A DNA stretch of 64,000 nucleotides, from contig MPNM01000015.1 in assembly GCA_002239025.1 (NCBI GenBank), forward strand, positions 1-64,000, in the 5' to 3' direction. This document shows positions 17,053 through 25,908 of the stretch, piece after piece. Each line of letters starts with the position of its first letter. The first letter of the stretch is position 1. The stretch comes from Chloroflexi bacterium bin125 (GTDB lineage: Bacteria; Chloroflexota; Dehalococcoidia; Bin125). The translations under genes were made by a program, and so were the position numbers. The notes under the pieces are model-generated. The model was not told where the DNA came from. It made no database searches and saw only the letters and a program-made list of their open reading frames with translations.

Positions 17053-19322
17053 CCGGAGCCTCCAGCATCTGCCGGTTTGGTATGAGCGCCGGGCCGCCAC
17101 TCGATCACTTCGGTCTCCTCCGGCGTCGCTTCGATCCGGATTGGGAAGCGCTCGCCCTTGGCCAGGAGCAGGCCGTCGCCGCGCGGGCAGGAGACCAGCC
17201 AGCGCTGCAGGTCCTCGGGCAGGTCGAACGCGTCTGCCACGGTGGAGATCGCAGCGGCGTCCTGCTGCAGCAAGAGCTTGAACGCGGCGTTCTGCAGGAG
17301 GGCCCGGCCGGAGTGCCCCGTGATCGTGCGCGAGGTGTCCTCGGAGAGCAGGTCCTGAACGTCCTGGGTGATGAACTGCAGACCGAGCCGGTGCTTGCGG
17401 GCGCGCTTGGCCATCGAGACCATGAACGCGGCACCCTCCGGGTGCTGCATGATCGACCAGACCTCGTCCACGACCAGGAGACGGGGACGAGGGTCGCGGG
17501 CGGCCGCCGCCCAGACGGTCTCCGTGCAGACCATGGCGGCCGCGGGTCTCAGTTCCGGTTCGAGCAGCCTGAGGTCGAACACGGTGACCAGCGCCTCGTT
17601 GTGCAGCAGGTCGTCGCCCTCGTCCGAAAGCAGATGCCTGAGGCTGCCGGTCGCGAACGGCCGCAGGAGCTTGGACAGGCCCTCGGGATCGTTTTCCTCA
17701 AGGAAGCGGTAGAAGTCGCGGAATCCGGTCCGCTCGCGCGGTTGGGCGTAGTAACCGGCCAGCGCGTGGTCCAGGGCGGCGCGACGCTCGGCCCCCAGCC
17801 GTTCGCCGACCATTACCTCGATCAACCGTCTGAGTGAACCGATCCGCTGGAGCAGCTCCTCGGGATCGGTCTGGTCGAGCACGAACGGGTTCATGCCCTG
17901 CCCCGCGACCCCGGGCGAGAGCACGCGACCGCCGGCCGAGCGGGCCATGTCGGCGTACTCGCCCTCGGGGTCGATCACGTAGGCGACCACGCCCCGGCAG
18001 ATTCCGCGCAAGACGCCCAGCTTGGTCGCGAACGATTTACCCGAGCCGGAGCGGGCCAGCACCGCCGTGTTGGCGTTGAGGTGTGTGCCGTCCCAGGGGT
18101 CGTAGACGATCGGTGCGCAGGCGCGCATGTCGATCCCGTAGAGCGCGCCCGAGCGCGTGTCGAGGTCGGGCGGCGAGAAGGGGAAGCAGCGGGCGACCGA
18201 GGAGGTGTCGAGCGTGGTCCAAGCGGCGACCGCGTTGAGCGCCAACGGCTGGGTCGAAAGCAGACCCTCGCGCTGGCGGAAGGGCAGCGGATCGAGCTTG
18301 CCCAGGGCGGCAGCGAAGTGGGCCGAGGCGCGCTGGGTCAGCTCCTTAAGCGTCTCGGGGTCGTCCGCGTGCAGGGTCAGCGAGAGCGAGGCGTGGAACA
18401 GCCGCTCACGTCCGCGCTGCACATCGTCCCTGAGGCGGCTGACATCTTCGAGCGCGATCTCGGCTTCGGGCGACATCGTCTTGCCGCGCCTCACAGAGAG
18501 CGAGCGGGCCGACTCGAACCTGACCTTCTGCCACTCCAGCTGGCGCGCAGCCTGCTCTGAGGGGATCGGCCCCAGGTGCAGAGCGATGTCCATCGGCGCG
18601 CCGGTCGCCATCAGTTGCTGCAGGAAGCCGGGCGCCAACGAGCGCGGCCACTTGGCCAAGTGCAGCGAGCGGGCCAGACGGCCGCCGAGCTTGACGTCAT
18701 GGTGGTTGAACTCGACCTCGACCGACCCCTCGCGCTGGCGCTGGGCTGGCGACCCACCCAGCGCTGAGGCGATCACGAGCCGTTGCAGGGTCTCGCCTTC
18801 GAGCGGATGGATCGATAGTCCCGAGCGCGAGAGCAGGCCGCGCAGCTCCTGGGCGTGCTCCTGTTCGCAGACGGCGTAGAAGCGCCGGTCGAGGATGCCT
18901 TCACGCGACTCCAGCTCGCTCAGCAGTCGGCGCTGCGACTCCGCCGCATCGCGCGTCTGTTCCGGCAGGTCGCCGGGTTGCGCCTGCTCCAGTTCGCGCC
19001 GCATCCGCTCCAGGTCGGGCGGATGCTGGCGGACCAAGAGTTGGAGCGGGAAATCGCAGGCGTTGAGCATGCCCGCGAAGGCGCCCAGCTTGGGCGCATC
19101 CAACTCGAGCCCCATCAGTTCGGTCAGACACAGCTTGACCCCGTCCAGGCGCACCGGACCGTCGGGTTCGACGTGGGAGAGCATGAAGCAGAGCGGGAGT
19201 TGGGGCAGCGGTTTTGGCGGCGGAGGCTGCTCGGCGGCAGGAGGAAACGGGGCGACGTCACCTGAACCGGGTGGCGCCGCCTGTTGGTTGAGCCGTTGGA
19301 TCGTGGGAATCAGTCGTTTCAT
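17049..19322 (-). CDS. virB4: VirB4/TraC-like type IV secretion ATPase
   Basis: The protein has 757 residues from the ATG at 19322, chosen because GGAG lies 11 bases upstream; an in-frame TTG at 19340 has none. Walker A is LARSGSGKSF near 423, Walker B LLVVDEVWSI near 635, and VIDPEGEYADMA follows the P loop, all typical of VirB4/TraC. A Pro-rich stretch lies at about 20-45. VirB4 powers pilus assembly and substrate transfer at the inner membrane. It is co-directional with the coupling ATPase, pilin-like and VirB6-like genes, with stop/start overlaps that indicate one transcript. Confidence 0.92.
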   Translation of the reverse strand: MKRLIPTIQRLNQQAAPPGSGDVAPFPPAAEQPPPPKPLPQLPLCFMLSHVEPDGPVRLDGVKLCLTELMGLELDAPKLGAFAGMLNACDFPLQLLVRQHPPDLERMRRELEQAQPGDLPEQTRDAAESQRRLLSELESREGILDRRFYAVCEQEHAQELRGLLSRSGLSIHPLEGETLQRLVIASALGGSPAQRQREGSVEVEFNHHDVKLGGRLARSLHLAKWPRSLAPGFLQQLMATGAPMDIALHLGPIPSEQAARQLEWQKVRFESARSLSVRRGKTMSPEAEIALEDVSRLRDDVQRGRERLFHASLSLTLHADDPETLKELTQRASAHFAAALGKLDPLPFRQREGLLSTQPLALNAVAAWTTLDTSSVARCFPFSPPDLDTRSGALYGIDMRACAPIVYDPWDGTHLNANTAVLARSGSGKSFATKLGVLRGICRGVVAYVIDPEGEYADMARSAGGRVLSPGVAGQGMNPFVLDQTDPEELLQRIGSLRRLIEVMVGERLGAERRAALDHALAGYYAQPRERTGFRDFYRFLEENDPEGLSKLLRPFATGSLRHLLSDEGDDLLHNEALVTVFDLRLLEPELRPAAAMVCTETVWAAAARDPRPRLLVVDEVWSIMQHPEGAAFMVSMAKRARKHRLGLQFITQDVQDLLSEDTSRTITGHSGRALLQNAAFKLLLQQDAAAISTVADAFDLPEDLQRWLVSCPRGDGLLLAKGERFPIRIEATPEETEVIEWRPGAHTKPADAGGSG

Positions 19323-19347
19323 GTTGTTGGACTCCTTCAATCAGCGG

Positions 19348-19677
19348 TTAGATCAGTGGGGCGGGGATGGGGATGACGCCGCTTGAGATCAACATCGCCA
19401 GGCCTTTGGCCGAGAGCGCCAGCGCCGGACCGGCGACAGTCAAGAAGACGGCCGCTCGGCCGCGGGCGCTGCGCCCCTCGGCGCCGTCGGCCATCAGCAG
19501 GAAGCCGGCCCAGACCAGGCCGAACAGGGCCAGCCCGGAGGCGGCGACCGCGATGGCGGTGAGCGCGGCGTCGAAGGCGTCGAGCATCTCCTGCTCCGCG
19601 AGCTCGACGGCCGGCGCGGCGGCCGTGCAGAGCAGCGCCGCCGCGCCCAGGGAGATGATGCTGAGCAACGATCGCAT
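19348..19677 (-). CDS. Small membrane protein, TrbC/VirB2 pilin-like
   Basis: The protein has 109 residues from the ATG at 19677, overlapping the previous stop in TGATG; a GTG one codon earlier is possible. It has an N-terminal signal peptide (LLSIISLGAAALLCTAAAPA) and two further hydrophobic helices at about 40-62 and 80-102. This size and arrangement matches VirB2/TrbC pilins, and it lies directly upstream of virB4 in the transcript. Small pilins diverge rapidly, so the assignment rests on topology and position. Confidence 0.6.
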   Translation of the reverse strand: MRSLLSIISLGAAALLCTAAAPAVELAEQEMLDAFDAALTAIAVAASGLALFGLVWAGFLLMADGAEGRSARGRAAVFLTVAGPALALSAKGLAMLISSGVIPIPAPLI

Positions 19678-21482
19678 CACGGCAACCCCCCACCGAGCAG
19701 GATCAGCAGATCTTGCAGGTCGTCCTCCGAGACCCGGGTCTGGACCGAGGCCGAGCGTTCCGGTTCCTGATCGGGAACGACCAGGGTTCGGTAGTTGTCG
19801 TCCGAGCCGATCCCAGCCCCCAACGACAACTCTTCGGTCCGCGTCTTGCTCAGCGCCGGGCGACTGACCAGTTGGGAGCGGACATGCTCCTCGTGCTCGA
19901 TCTCCAGGGTCACCTGCTTTTGCACAATCGCTGAGGGAATCGACAGGTAAGCCGACACTGTGTGCGACGATGTGTTGCCCTCACCATCGGTCCAGCTGAC
20001 GGTCTCGGAGACGTACTGGCCGGTGCCCGGCCGCTGCAGGCTGACCGTCTCCGTGCGCCGCTCCAGCCGGTACGGCTGGAGCGTGAGCCGGACCAAAGGC
20101 GGTAACTCGATCGTGAGATGCGCCGTCAACGCCGCAGTCAAATCGACTGTGAAGATCTCCCTGCCTGCTCCTGTCGCCAGCTCAAACAGCGTCGCGCCGT
20201 CCGCCAGCAAGGGAGCGCTCGACTGTCGCCCGCCCGCCGAGACCGTTAGCGTGCCTGTCACCTGAGTCACTTCGGCTGGCAAGAGCGCTGTATGACTCAG
20301 GTTGACGTGGCCGGCTGCGGTCTCGAGCTCGACCGGCTCTTCGAGACGGCTCGGGCAATCTGAATCAACCGAACCGTCAATCGCTCCGCTCCGCCAACTC
20401 AGGCGGACGAGACGCAGGTCGCAGACCTCGCCGGAGACGTCGGGCAAGGGGTAGGGCAGCTGATTGCCCGAGAGCGAGATCGCGCCGGCCTGACCGTGCT
20501 CGTCCCGCCAGGAAAACGTGAACGACGGCACAGGTCCGTCGAGCGGCATCAGGTAGCTCGAGCGCCCGCCTTGACCCAACGTGTCGTCGCGCTGGAACTT
20601 CGGCTCGCGCCCATCCGGGCCGCCGAAGGCGCGAGCTTCAACTTCGAGGTTGGCCGCCGCCTTGAGCACGACCGTGGCCGCTTCGCGAGTCACGGTCAGG
20701 CGCTCGATGAACAGCCGCCGTCCCGGGATCAAGGGCGGTGGGTCGAACTCGATCTCGTCCGAGGTCCAGCTCTCCTGCTCGCCGTCGTCGGCCAACGCCG
20801 AAGGGGGCGTACAGACGGCGACCGAGGCGACGACCGCGAGCGCGGAGGCCGCGCCCAGGAGCGCGGGCCACCGCATGCTGCGGTGTTCCTTCTGCTCCTG
20901 GGCTTCGCATTCGTCCCGCGGGCGGGCCAGGGCCTGGCGCGCCTCGTCGAACTCGCGTTTCGGCTGCCGCTTGCGGTCTCGCTTGCGAAACCAGTCACGC
21001 GGCTTGAACGGCATCCGTTCGCCCCGCGTGCGCGGGCGCGACGAGCGCTTCAGATTGGCCAGCTTGCGCGCGCCGCGGCGGACCGGACCGGGTCCCTTGG
21101 CGGCGTGCTGCGTGATCGCGGCATCCGGTTCGAGGCGGTCTTTGCCGACCCCTGCCTTGACCGGTTGCGCGGGCGGCTCCGACCGGACCAGTTGGGCCGG
21201 CGGGCCCTGGAAGCGCCGCGGCCCGAAGCCGAAGCGCATCAGGTCGGCCGCGACTGCCGGCAGGCGGCGGCCGTTGACCTTGCCCGCGACCATCGCGATG
21301 CCGACCAGGGCGAAGCCCAGCGCCAGCACGATCCGGACCGCCTCCGCGCCTACCGGAATGAAGTGGTAGACGCCGTAGGCCAGCGCCGCTACGGCGGTCA
21401 GAGCCACGATCTGCGGGAAGGTGAACCAGAGCAGGACGCGGTCCTCGGCCTGCACGTGGGTCGGCACCTCGTGTTCATCCAT
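19677..21482 (-). CDS. PrgI-like membrane protein fused to a long secreted beta-rich domain
   Basis: The protein has 601 residues, with AAAGGAGG 9 bases before the ATG. Residues 1-85 resemble PrgI/VirB3-type proteins, with a short cytoplasmic head (EVPTHVQAEDRVL) and two membrane helices (FPQIVALTAVAALAYGVYHF and VRIVLALGFALVGIAMVAG). A basic, charged linker follows at about 90-205. A third hydrophobic helix near 208-228 is followed by about 370 residues of Ser/Thr-rich, predicted beta-rich sequence. PrgI-like and VirB3 proteins partner VirB4. The long outer domain is unusual and may take the place of separate surface proteins in a monoderm mating channel. Confidence 0.6.
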   Translation of the reverse strand: MDEHEVPTHVQAEDRVLLWFTFPQIVALTAVAALAYGVYHFIPVGAEAVRIVLALGFALVGIAMVAGKVNGRRLPAVAADLMRFGFGPRRFQGPPAQLVRSEPPAQPVKAGVGKDRLEPDAAITQHAAKGPGPVRRGARKLANLKRSSRPRTRGERMPFKPRDWFRKRDRKRQPKREFDEARQALARPRDECEAQEQKEHRSMRWPALLGAASALAVVASVAVCTPPSALADDGEQESWTSDEIEFDPPPLIPGRRLFIERLTVTREAATVVLKAAANLEVEARAFGGPDGREPKFQRDDTLGQGGRSSYLMPLDGPVPSFTFSWRDEHGQAGAISLSGNQLPYPLPDVSGEVCDLRLVRLSWRSGAIDGSVDSDCPSRLEEPVELETAAGHVNLSHTALLPAEVTQVTGTLTVSAGGRQSSAPLLADGATLFELATGAGREIFTVDLTAALTAHLTIELPPLVRLTLQPYRLERRTETVSLQRPGTGQYVSETVSWTDGEGNTSSHTVSAYLSIPSAIVQKQVTLEIEHEEHVRSQLVSRPALSKTRTEELSLGAGIGSDDNYRTLVVPDQEPERSASVQTRVSEDDLQDLLILLGGGLP

Positions 21483-21508
21483 GAGGCGCCCTCCTTTCTG
21501 ACTGCGGC

Positions 21509-21784
21509 CTAGCTGCTTGAGGGATCGGGCGGCGTGTCGATCTCGACGACCGGGTTGGCGACCGCGTCGATGACCAGTTCGACCACGCCGAACGCGACCA
21601 TCGCGAGCACGATCCCGGCCAGCGCGGTGAGCATCGCCGTCTTGCCGCGCTCCATCTGATGCGGCGCGCCGGAGGCGGTCAGGTACTGGTAGGCGCCGAA
21701 GACGAAGTAGCCCACGCCGACCGCGCCGACCACGCCCAACAGAATCCCGACCAGGTTGGAGATGGTTTGAGTGAGATCACCCAT
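21509..21784 (-). CDS. Small two-helix membrane protein, conjugative pilin-like
   Basis: The protein has 91 residues, with AAAGGAAC upstream of its ATG. It has two hydrophobic helices, ISNLVGILLGVVGAVGVGYF at about 9-28 and AMLTALAGIVLAMVAFGVVE at about 50-69, and a short acidic C-terminus. It resembles TrbC/VirB2-like pilins of Gram-positive conjugative elements, in which the two-helix hairpin is typical. It sits between the VirB6-like and PrgI-like genes. Together with the gene at 19348 the operon would have two candidate pilins. Confidence 0.6.
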   Translation of the reverse strand: MGDLTQTISNLVGILLGVVGAVGVGYFVFGAYQYLTASGAPHQMERGKTAMLTALAGIVLAMVAFGVVELVIDAVANPVVEIDTPPDPSSS

Positions 21785-21939
21785 AGGTGGTGTTCCTTTC
21801 TGGGAACGGGCCCCGGATCGGTTCCGGGAGCCTGCCCCGCACTTGATGCGGGGCGATTGATTGGCGGTGTCCCACTTGGGACTGGTCAGTGGTCAGCACA
21901 TGGCGCTCCTCCTCCTTCGCTGCGGGACTCGCAGGTCCG

Positions 21940-22920
21940 CTATTCGCTCTGGCTTCGCGGACCGCGACCGCCCTGTTCTCCGCCCGAAGAGGGCGTCGAG
22001 AGCTCCGCCGCCGAGCGGGTCGCCCCGCCCACGCCGGAAGTCGCGCCGGAACCTTGCTGTCTGATCGCCGAGCGGGCTGCCGATCCACCGGCGGCACCCG
22101 CGCCCAGCGCGGCCACCGAGCCGATCGAACGGGCCATGTTGGCGGGTAGCGAGAAACCGAAGTAGAGCGTTTGCAGCCAGGCGTCGAAGGGACTCGCGTT
22201 GCCCAACATCGACGGCACCCGCGTCGCCATGTAGATGAAGGCGACCGACATGAGCAGCTTCCAGATCAGATCCCGGGCCGGCTCGAATAGCGAAATCGTG
22301 GCCAGCTCGCCGAGGAAGCCAATGCCCAGGGCCAGCGCGATCAGCTGAACCGCCTGCTGGAACACCGTGGTCATGAACAGACGCAGCCAGTGCCGGCTCC
22401 AGCCCGACGTGTGCGGCAGGATCCAGAGGCCCATCGCCGCCGGCGCCAGGGCCAGTAGCACGTCGATCAGAGCCAAGCGCAAGACCATCTGCATCAACAG
22501 GTAGAGGCAGAAGAAGCCGTAGATGAGATAAATCAAGGCCAGCAGCAACGCGAGGCCAACCGAACCGCCTCGGACTGCCGTCAGCAGCGTCTCGACCGGC
22601 GCTCTGAGCAGGTCGGAGGGAGTCACCTCGAGCGTTGCGGCGATGAATCCCGAGACGGCGTGCGCCACGTCGATCACGAGGGCGCACCACCAGAGCGAGG
22701 CGGCGGCCGCGACCACGCCGAGGATCAGCCTCGGGATCAGTTCGCGCCAACCGGCCTGTCGGGCGCCCAACGGTTCCTGAACGATCAGCGCGAGGCCGAT
22801 CCAGCCGATGATGAACGCGAGCGCGGCCGAGGTCACGATCCAGACCGCGAGCCAGGCTTCCTGGACCAGCCAGTGACCGTAGGTCAATTCGAACGGGGTT
22901 CCGGTGATGATGTCTGACAC
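21940..22920 (-). CDS. VirB6/TrbL-like polytopic membrane protein
   Basis: The protein has 326 residues, a GTG start, and GAGGAG 9 bases upstream overlapping the end of the preceding gene. At least six hydrophobic helices are visible between residues 20 and 240, for example AWLAVWIVTSAALAFIIGWI and GLALLLALIYLIYGFFCLYL. The C-terminal 70 residues are Gly/Ser/Ala-rich and soluble. VirB6/TrbL proteins form the inner membrane channel of type IV secretion systems. The topology and operon position fit; sequence identity to known families is too low to name it further. Downstream, 21834-21853 holds the small hairpin GCCCCGC-acttgat-GCGGGGC. Confidence 0.7.
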   Translation of the reverse strand: MSDIITGTPFELTYGHWLVQEAWLAVWIVTSAALAFIIGWIGLALIVQEPLGARQAGWRELIPRLILGVVAAAASLWWCALVIDVAHAVSGFIAATLEVTPSDLLRAPVETLLTAVRGGSVGLALLLALIYLIYGFFCLYLLMQMVLRLALIDVLLALAPAAMGLWILPHTSGWSRHWLRLFMTTVFQQAVQLIALALGIGFLGELATISLFEPARDLIWKLLMSVAFIYMATRVPSMLGNASPFDAWLQTLYFGFSLPANMARSIGSVAALGAGAAGGSAARSAIRQQGSGATSGVGGATRSAAELSTPSSGGEQGGRGPRSQSE

Positions 22921-22926
22921 GGCGGG

Positions 22927-23547
22927 TTACTCCTCGACCCGGCAACTGACGGGCTCGTCGCCGGTCAGTTCGGTCAGCACGCCGCAGAGCGTGCCGTGCA
23001 CGCCCTCGATCACCCAGCCGGCGGCGGCCTTGGCCCAGCCGTCCGGGTCGAGCACGCGCAAGAGGCTGCCCAAGAGACCGCCCGGTTGATGCAAGGGGAT
23101 GACGGCGTAGAACGTGGTCGGAGTCGGCTGGCGAGGGGTCGCGGCCAGGATCACCATCAGATAGGTCTTGTCCGGGTCGATCGGCTCGTGCTCGTCCAAG
23201 GCGGGGTAGTCAAACTCGTACTCCCAGCCCTCGTCGCGCTCTTTCTCCCCGCCCGAGACGCGGTACATGGCGGTCAGCCACTCGCCCGTGTCGGAATCGC
23301 GGATGCCGTAGTAGAGCGTCGAGAGCTGCTGGTTGAAGATCGGCCGGGCTCGAAACTCGCCGTGCTTCTTGCGCTCGATCCAGTCCTCGTCCTCGTTGAC
23401 CCATTCGAGCTGGGTTCCCGAGGGCGGCGCCTGGGCCTGGACGGCCTGCCAAGCTGCGATTGCCGCTACCGCGAACGCGAGTAGTGCGAAAGCTGTTGCT
23501 TTTGTGCTCGCACGCCGCACCCGTTCAGTCTTCGATTGCGGTTGCAC
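22927..23547 (-). CDS. Signal-anchored extracytoplasmic protein of the conjugation operon
   Basis: The protein has 206 residues from the GTG at 23547, chosen for GGGAG seven bases upstream; an in-frame ATG 26 codons earlier lacks one. A basic N-terminus is followed by a hydrophobic helix (AFALLAFAVAAIAAWQAVQA) that is a signal peptide or anchor. The rest is acidic with YRVSGGEKERDEGWEYEFDY near 105 and two cysteines near the C-terminus (GTLCGVLT and PVSCRVEE) that could form a disulphide. It is the first gene of the minus-strand conjugation transcript, next to the divergent control region. No family was recognised. Confidence 0.65.
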   Translation of the reverse strand: MQPQSKTERVRRASTKATAFALLAFAVAAIAAWQAVQAQAPPSGTQLEWVNEDEDWIERKKHGEFRARPIFNQQLSTLYYGIRDSDTGEWLTAMYRVSGGEKERDEGWEYEFDYPALDEHEPIDPDKTYLMVILAATPRQPTPTTFYAVIPLHQPGGLLGSLLRVLDPDGWAKAAAGWVIEGVHGTLCGVLTELTGDEPVSCRVEE

Positions 23548-23616
23548 GTTGTCTCCCGTCGCACATGAGTTCTCTGGTGATGAACAAAAGTGTGTTTGGC
23601 GGCGGGATGTGAAGTA

Positions 23617-23660
23617 ATGGCTCATAAGGGGTGACGCCGGCGTCGCCCCTTATGAGCCAT
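23617..23660. promoter_or_regulatory. 44-bp near-perfect palindrome between divergent operons
   Basis: ATGGCTCATAAGGGG (617-631) is followed by its exact reverse complement (646-660). The 14-base centre TGACGCCGGCGTCG is also self-complementary except for one T/G pair. It lies upstream of the minus-strand conjugation operon and the plus-strand HTH gene. It could be an operator for a dimeric repressor, a bidirectional terminator, or a transfer-origin hairpin. No T run follows on either side, which argues against a simple terminator. Confidence 0.75.
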
Positions 23661-23712
23661 GGCCGTTCAAGGGCTCTCTGTGATGTCATGGGCGTGTACA
23701 GGAATCGAGGAA

Positions 23713-23837
23713 CGATTGCACAGTGCAATCGGGCCTCTGCAAGCAGGAAAAACAGGGGCGAACCGGGTTGAGCGCGGTGCAATCGGCAAGCGATCTACTT
23801 CCACCTCTGGTTCACGATTGATTGCACTCGATTGCAC
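23713..23837. repeat. Cluster of five GATTGCAC iterons
   Basis: The 9-mer CGATTGCAC or a close variant occurs at 23713-23721 (+), 23723-23731 (-), 23777-23785 (-), 23819-23827 (+, TGATTGCAC) and 23829-23837 (+). The first two form the perfect palindrome CGATTGCACAGTGCAATCG, and the last two are 10 bp apart. This resembles the binding region of a replication initiator or element regulator. A related cluster is at 26996-27035. The adjacent HTH gene (23889) is the natural candidate for the binding protein. Confidence 0.7.
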
Positions 23838-23888
23838 TGGATGACACACCGCGCGAGGAGGCTGATTCGGTGAATGGAGGGGGGGCAG

Positions 23889-24677
23889 GTGGACAACGGA
23901 AGTGAGCAGGACGCGGTCCGGCAGGCAGGGGCGGGGCGGCTGGGCGCCCTCCTACAGGACCTCACCCACACGCATGGCCGAGTGCAGGCGGCGGAGCTGC
24001 TGGGGGTGAACTACCGCACGCTGGCGCGCTCTCTGGAGTCGGGGGAGCTGACCGCAACGATGCAGCAAGCGCTGGAGCGATACGAAGGTGAGTTGCCAGG
24101 GGACGGGGACGTGCCGGATGTGGTCACGACCGACGACACACAGGACGGCAACAGGGACGATGACGACGAACTTGAGCTGCTCAGACAGGAGGTGGCGGCC
24201 TTGCGCGGGGAGGTCGCACAGGCCGTCGGGCGCTTCGACGAGCAGCTGGATCGACTAGAGCGGGGTGCTGCGGGTCAATCACAGGCTGCTTCGGCACCTC
24301 CCCAACCCGACCCTTCAAGAGCCAGATTCCATCCACAGGTGGTCACGGCGGAGCCGGGGGAGGACGAGGAGCGGGTCTACCGGGGAGCGCTGCCGCTGCT
24401 TGCCGAGTGGCGGGCGATGCGGGAGCGGATGGCCGGAGCTGCGTACACGCTGGACTACCTCAAGGCCGAGGAACGACTGCTGGAGTTGGAGATCGAGTTG
24501 GCCGGCGAGCACCGCCTCACCCTGCCGCCCGACAGCTACCCCTGGGACGGAATCCGCCGGCACGCGGAGTTGCGCCTGCGTCACCGGGTGCTGCTGCGGG
24601 TGCGTCGGGAACGACGTTGGACGTGGCTGCTGAACTGGTCGGCTCGGCTGCTAACGCTGGGACTGTGGGGGCGGTAG
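23889..24677 (+). CDS. Helix-turn-helix protein with coiled coil, possible element regulator or initiator
   Basis: The protein has 262 residues from the GTG at 23889, with GGAGG eight bases upstream; an ATG at 23874 is the alternative. Near residues 20-55, GALLQDLTHTHGRVQAAELL followed by GVNYRTLARSLESGEL reads as a Fis/HTH_8-like helix-turn-helix. An acidic linker follows, then a coiled coil around 85-125 (LELLRQEVAALRGEVAQAVG). The C-terminus is helical and very Arg/Trp-rich (RHRVLLRVRRERRWTWLL). It starts the plus-strand side of the divergent region next to five iterons, so it may bind them. No named family was recognised, and the regulatory role is inference. Confidence 0.65.
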   Translation: MDNGSEQDAVRQAGAGRLGALLQDLTHTHGRVQAAELLGVNYRTLARSLESGELTATMQQALERYEGELPGDGDVPDVVTTDDTQDGNRDDDDELELLRQEVAALRGEVAQAVGRFDEQLDRLERGAAGQSQAASAPPQPDPSRARFHPQVVTAEPGEDEERVYRGALPLLAEWRAMRERMAGAAYTLDYLKAEERLLELEIELAGEHRLTLPPDSYPWDGIRRHAELRLRHRVLLRVRRERRWTWLLNWSARLLTLGLWGR

Positions 24678-24762
24678 CGGGAACCGACAAACTGGGGCTG
24701 GGGCAGCGTGGGTTGGAGCGGCGCCTACAGGACGTGGAGCAGCAGCAACTGGTTGGCTGGCT
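24599..24762 (+). repeat. First copy of a roughly 160-bp duplicated segment
   Basis: The end of the HTH gene and the bases after it (24599-24762) recur in degraded form at 26037-26198. Shared blocks include CGTCGGGAACGACG, GCGGGAACCGACAAACT and GAGCAGCAGCAACTGG. The interval 24763-26036 holds the DUF6602-like cargo gene. After this copy, 24763-24969 has no supported gene. Confidence 0.75.
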
Positions 24763-24969
24763 GGCCGTCTCGAGTCCGTGCGGGGGAAACCGGCGAGTTG
24801 CGCAAGCAGGTCCGAGGAGTAGGCCGGGCAGAAACCTGCCTTGGTAGTTCAGTAGCGACGACGGGTGCTGCAGGGGAGTGAGGGCTGAAATGTTCCGGAG
24901 AACTCGGACAATGTCGAGGTATGGTCACGCCAAGCATGTGTGGAAGATCGTCAAGAGGAGTCAGGTTGT

Positions 24970-25908
24970 ATGGATTGGAATGAGGACTTGCCAGACGTCG
25001 ATTCCTGGAAGCCAACGTCAGACAACGATGAGACATTGCGCAATGCGCTGATGGTGAGCTGTCAGATTGCGCAATCTCGGATTGTCTCTCGCGCCCACGC
25101 TGAAGTTCGGTTCAATCTGCACAACTTCGACGCGGGCTTGAGTGTGGAAGAGATTATCCGCGACGAGCTTCACGCGATTCTTCCCACCCGTTACACCGTT
25201 TCGCCCGGCGTGATCAGCGACCGGATGGGACAGACGGCCGGAGAGGCCGATGTCGTGATTCGGGACGCGACCTGGTCGCCAGTGATCAAGCCGAGAGCAA
25301 CGAGTGAGTCTCGCCGTATTCACTTACCGATCGAGTCCGTCTACGCAGTTGCCGAAATCAAACGAACCCTGGGCTTTAGCGAACTTGACGATGCAATGAG
25401 GAAGCTTGTTTTGGCGTCACGGCTGGAAAGACCGGTCAACCCATTCGGGCACATCACGGAAAACCAGCATCTTCAGAGTCTCGATCAGCCGGACAAGATG
25501 CTGAATCCACTTCACACCACGGTGTTCGCGACCAGACTGCAAAACGGCATAAACTTCGAGAGATTGGCGAAGCGTTTCGGAAAAATTAACTCAGGACTCA
25601 ATCGCGACCACATGGTCAAGATGCTCTGCGTGTTGGAGGCGGGTACGGCCTGGTATTCGGTCGAAAGCGGCTCCCCGTTCAACGCGACCTACATGCTCGA
25701 CCGGGATCAGCCGCTCATCCTTCAGATCAACTGCGACGAGCCGGAGAATGCCTTCTACCGCTTCTTTGTCGAGACCCTAGGGCACTTGACCCGGTCTGTG
25801 CTCGGTCTCACAGACATCGCAGACAGCTACGGCACTTCACCGCCACCCAGGAAAGTCATCCAATACCCATCCGCAGTGTTCAACCAGAGAGCCTCTCCGC
25901 AGAACTGA
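24970..25908 (+). CDS. DUF6602-like predicted nuclease, probable cargo gene
   Basis: The protein has 312 residues from the ATG at 24970, with GAGGAG nine bases upstream; a longer in-frame start at 24940 lacks one. The central part (VEEIIRDELHAILPTRYTVS, then GEADVVIRD and ESVYAVAEIKRTLG) matches the DUF6602 pattern. The aspartate in EADVVI and the ExK in AEIKRTL form a PD-(D/E)XK-like nuclease signature. Many such proteins accompany restriction or defence genes, but the function of this one is unproven. Its base composition looks lower in G+C than the flanking operons, and it lies between two copies of a duplicated fragment, which suggests later insertion. Confidence 0.65.
   Translation: MDWNEDLPDVDSWKPTSDNDETLRNALMVSCQIAQSRIVSRAHAEVRFNLHNFDAGLSVEEIIRDELHAILPTRYTVSPGVISDRMGQTAGEADVVIRDATWSPVIKPRATSESRRIHLPIESVYAVAEIKRTLGFSELDDAMRKLVLASRLERPVNPFGHITENQHLQSLDQPDKMLNPLHTTVFATRLQNGINFERLAKRFGKINSGLNRDHMVKMLCVLEAGTAWYSVESGSPFNATYMLDRDQPLILQINCDEPENAFYRFFVETLGHLTRSVLGLTDIADSYGTSPPPRKVIQYPSAVFNQRASPQN

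Noticed and set aside
20496-21512. A 338-codon plus-strand frame opposite the PrgI-like gene
   Set aside because: Shadow of the minus-strand gene; Arg-rich and without recognisable motifs.
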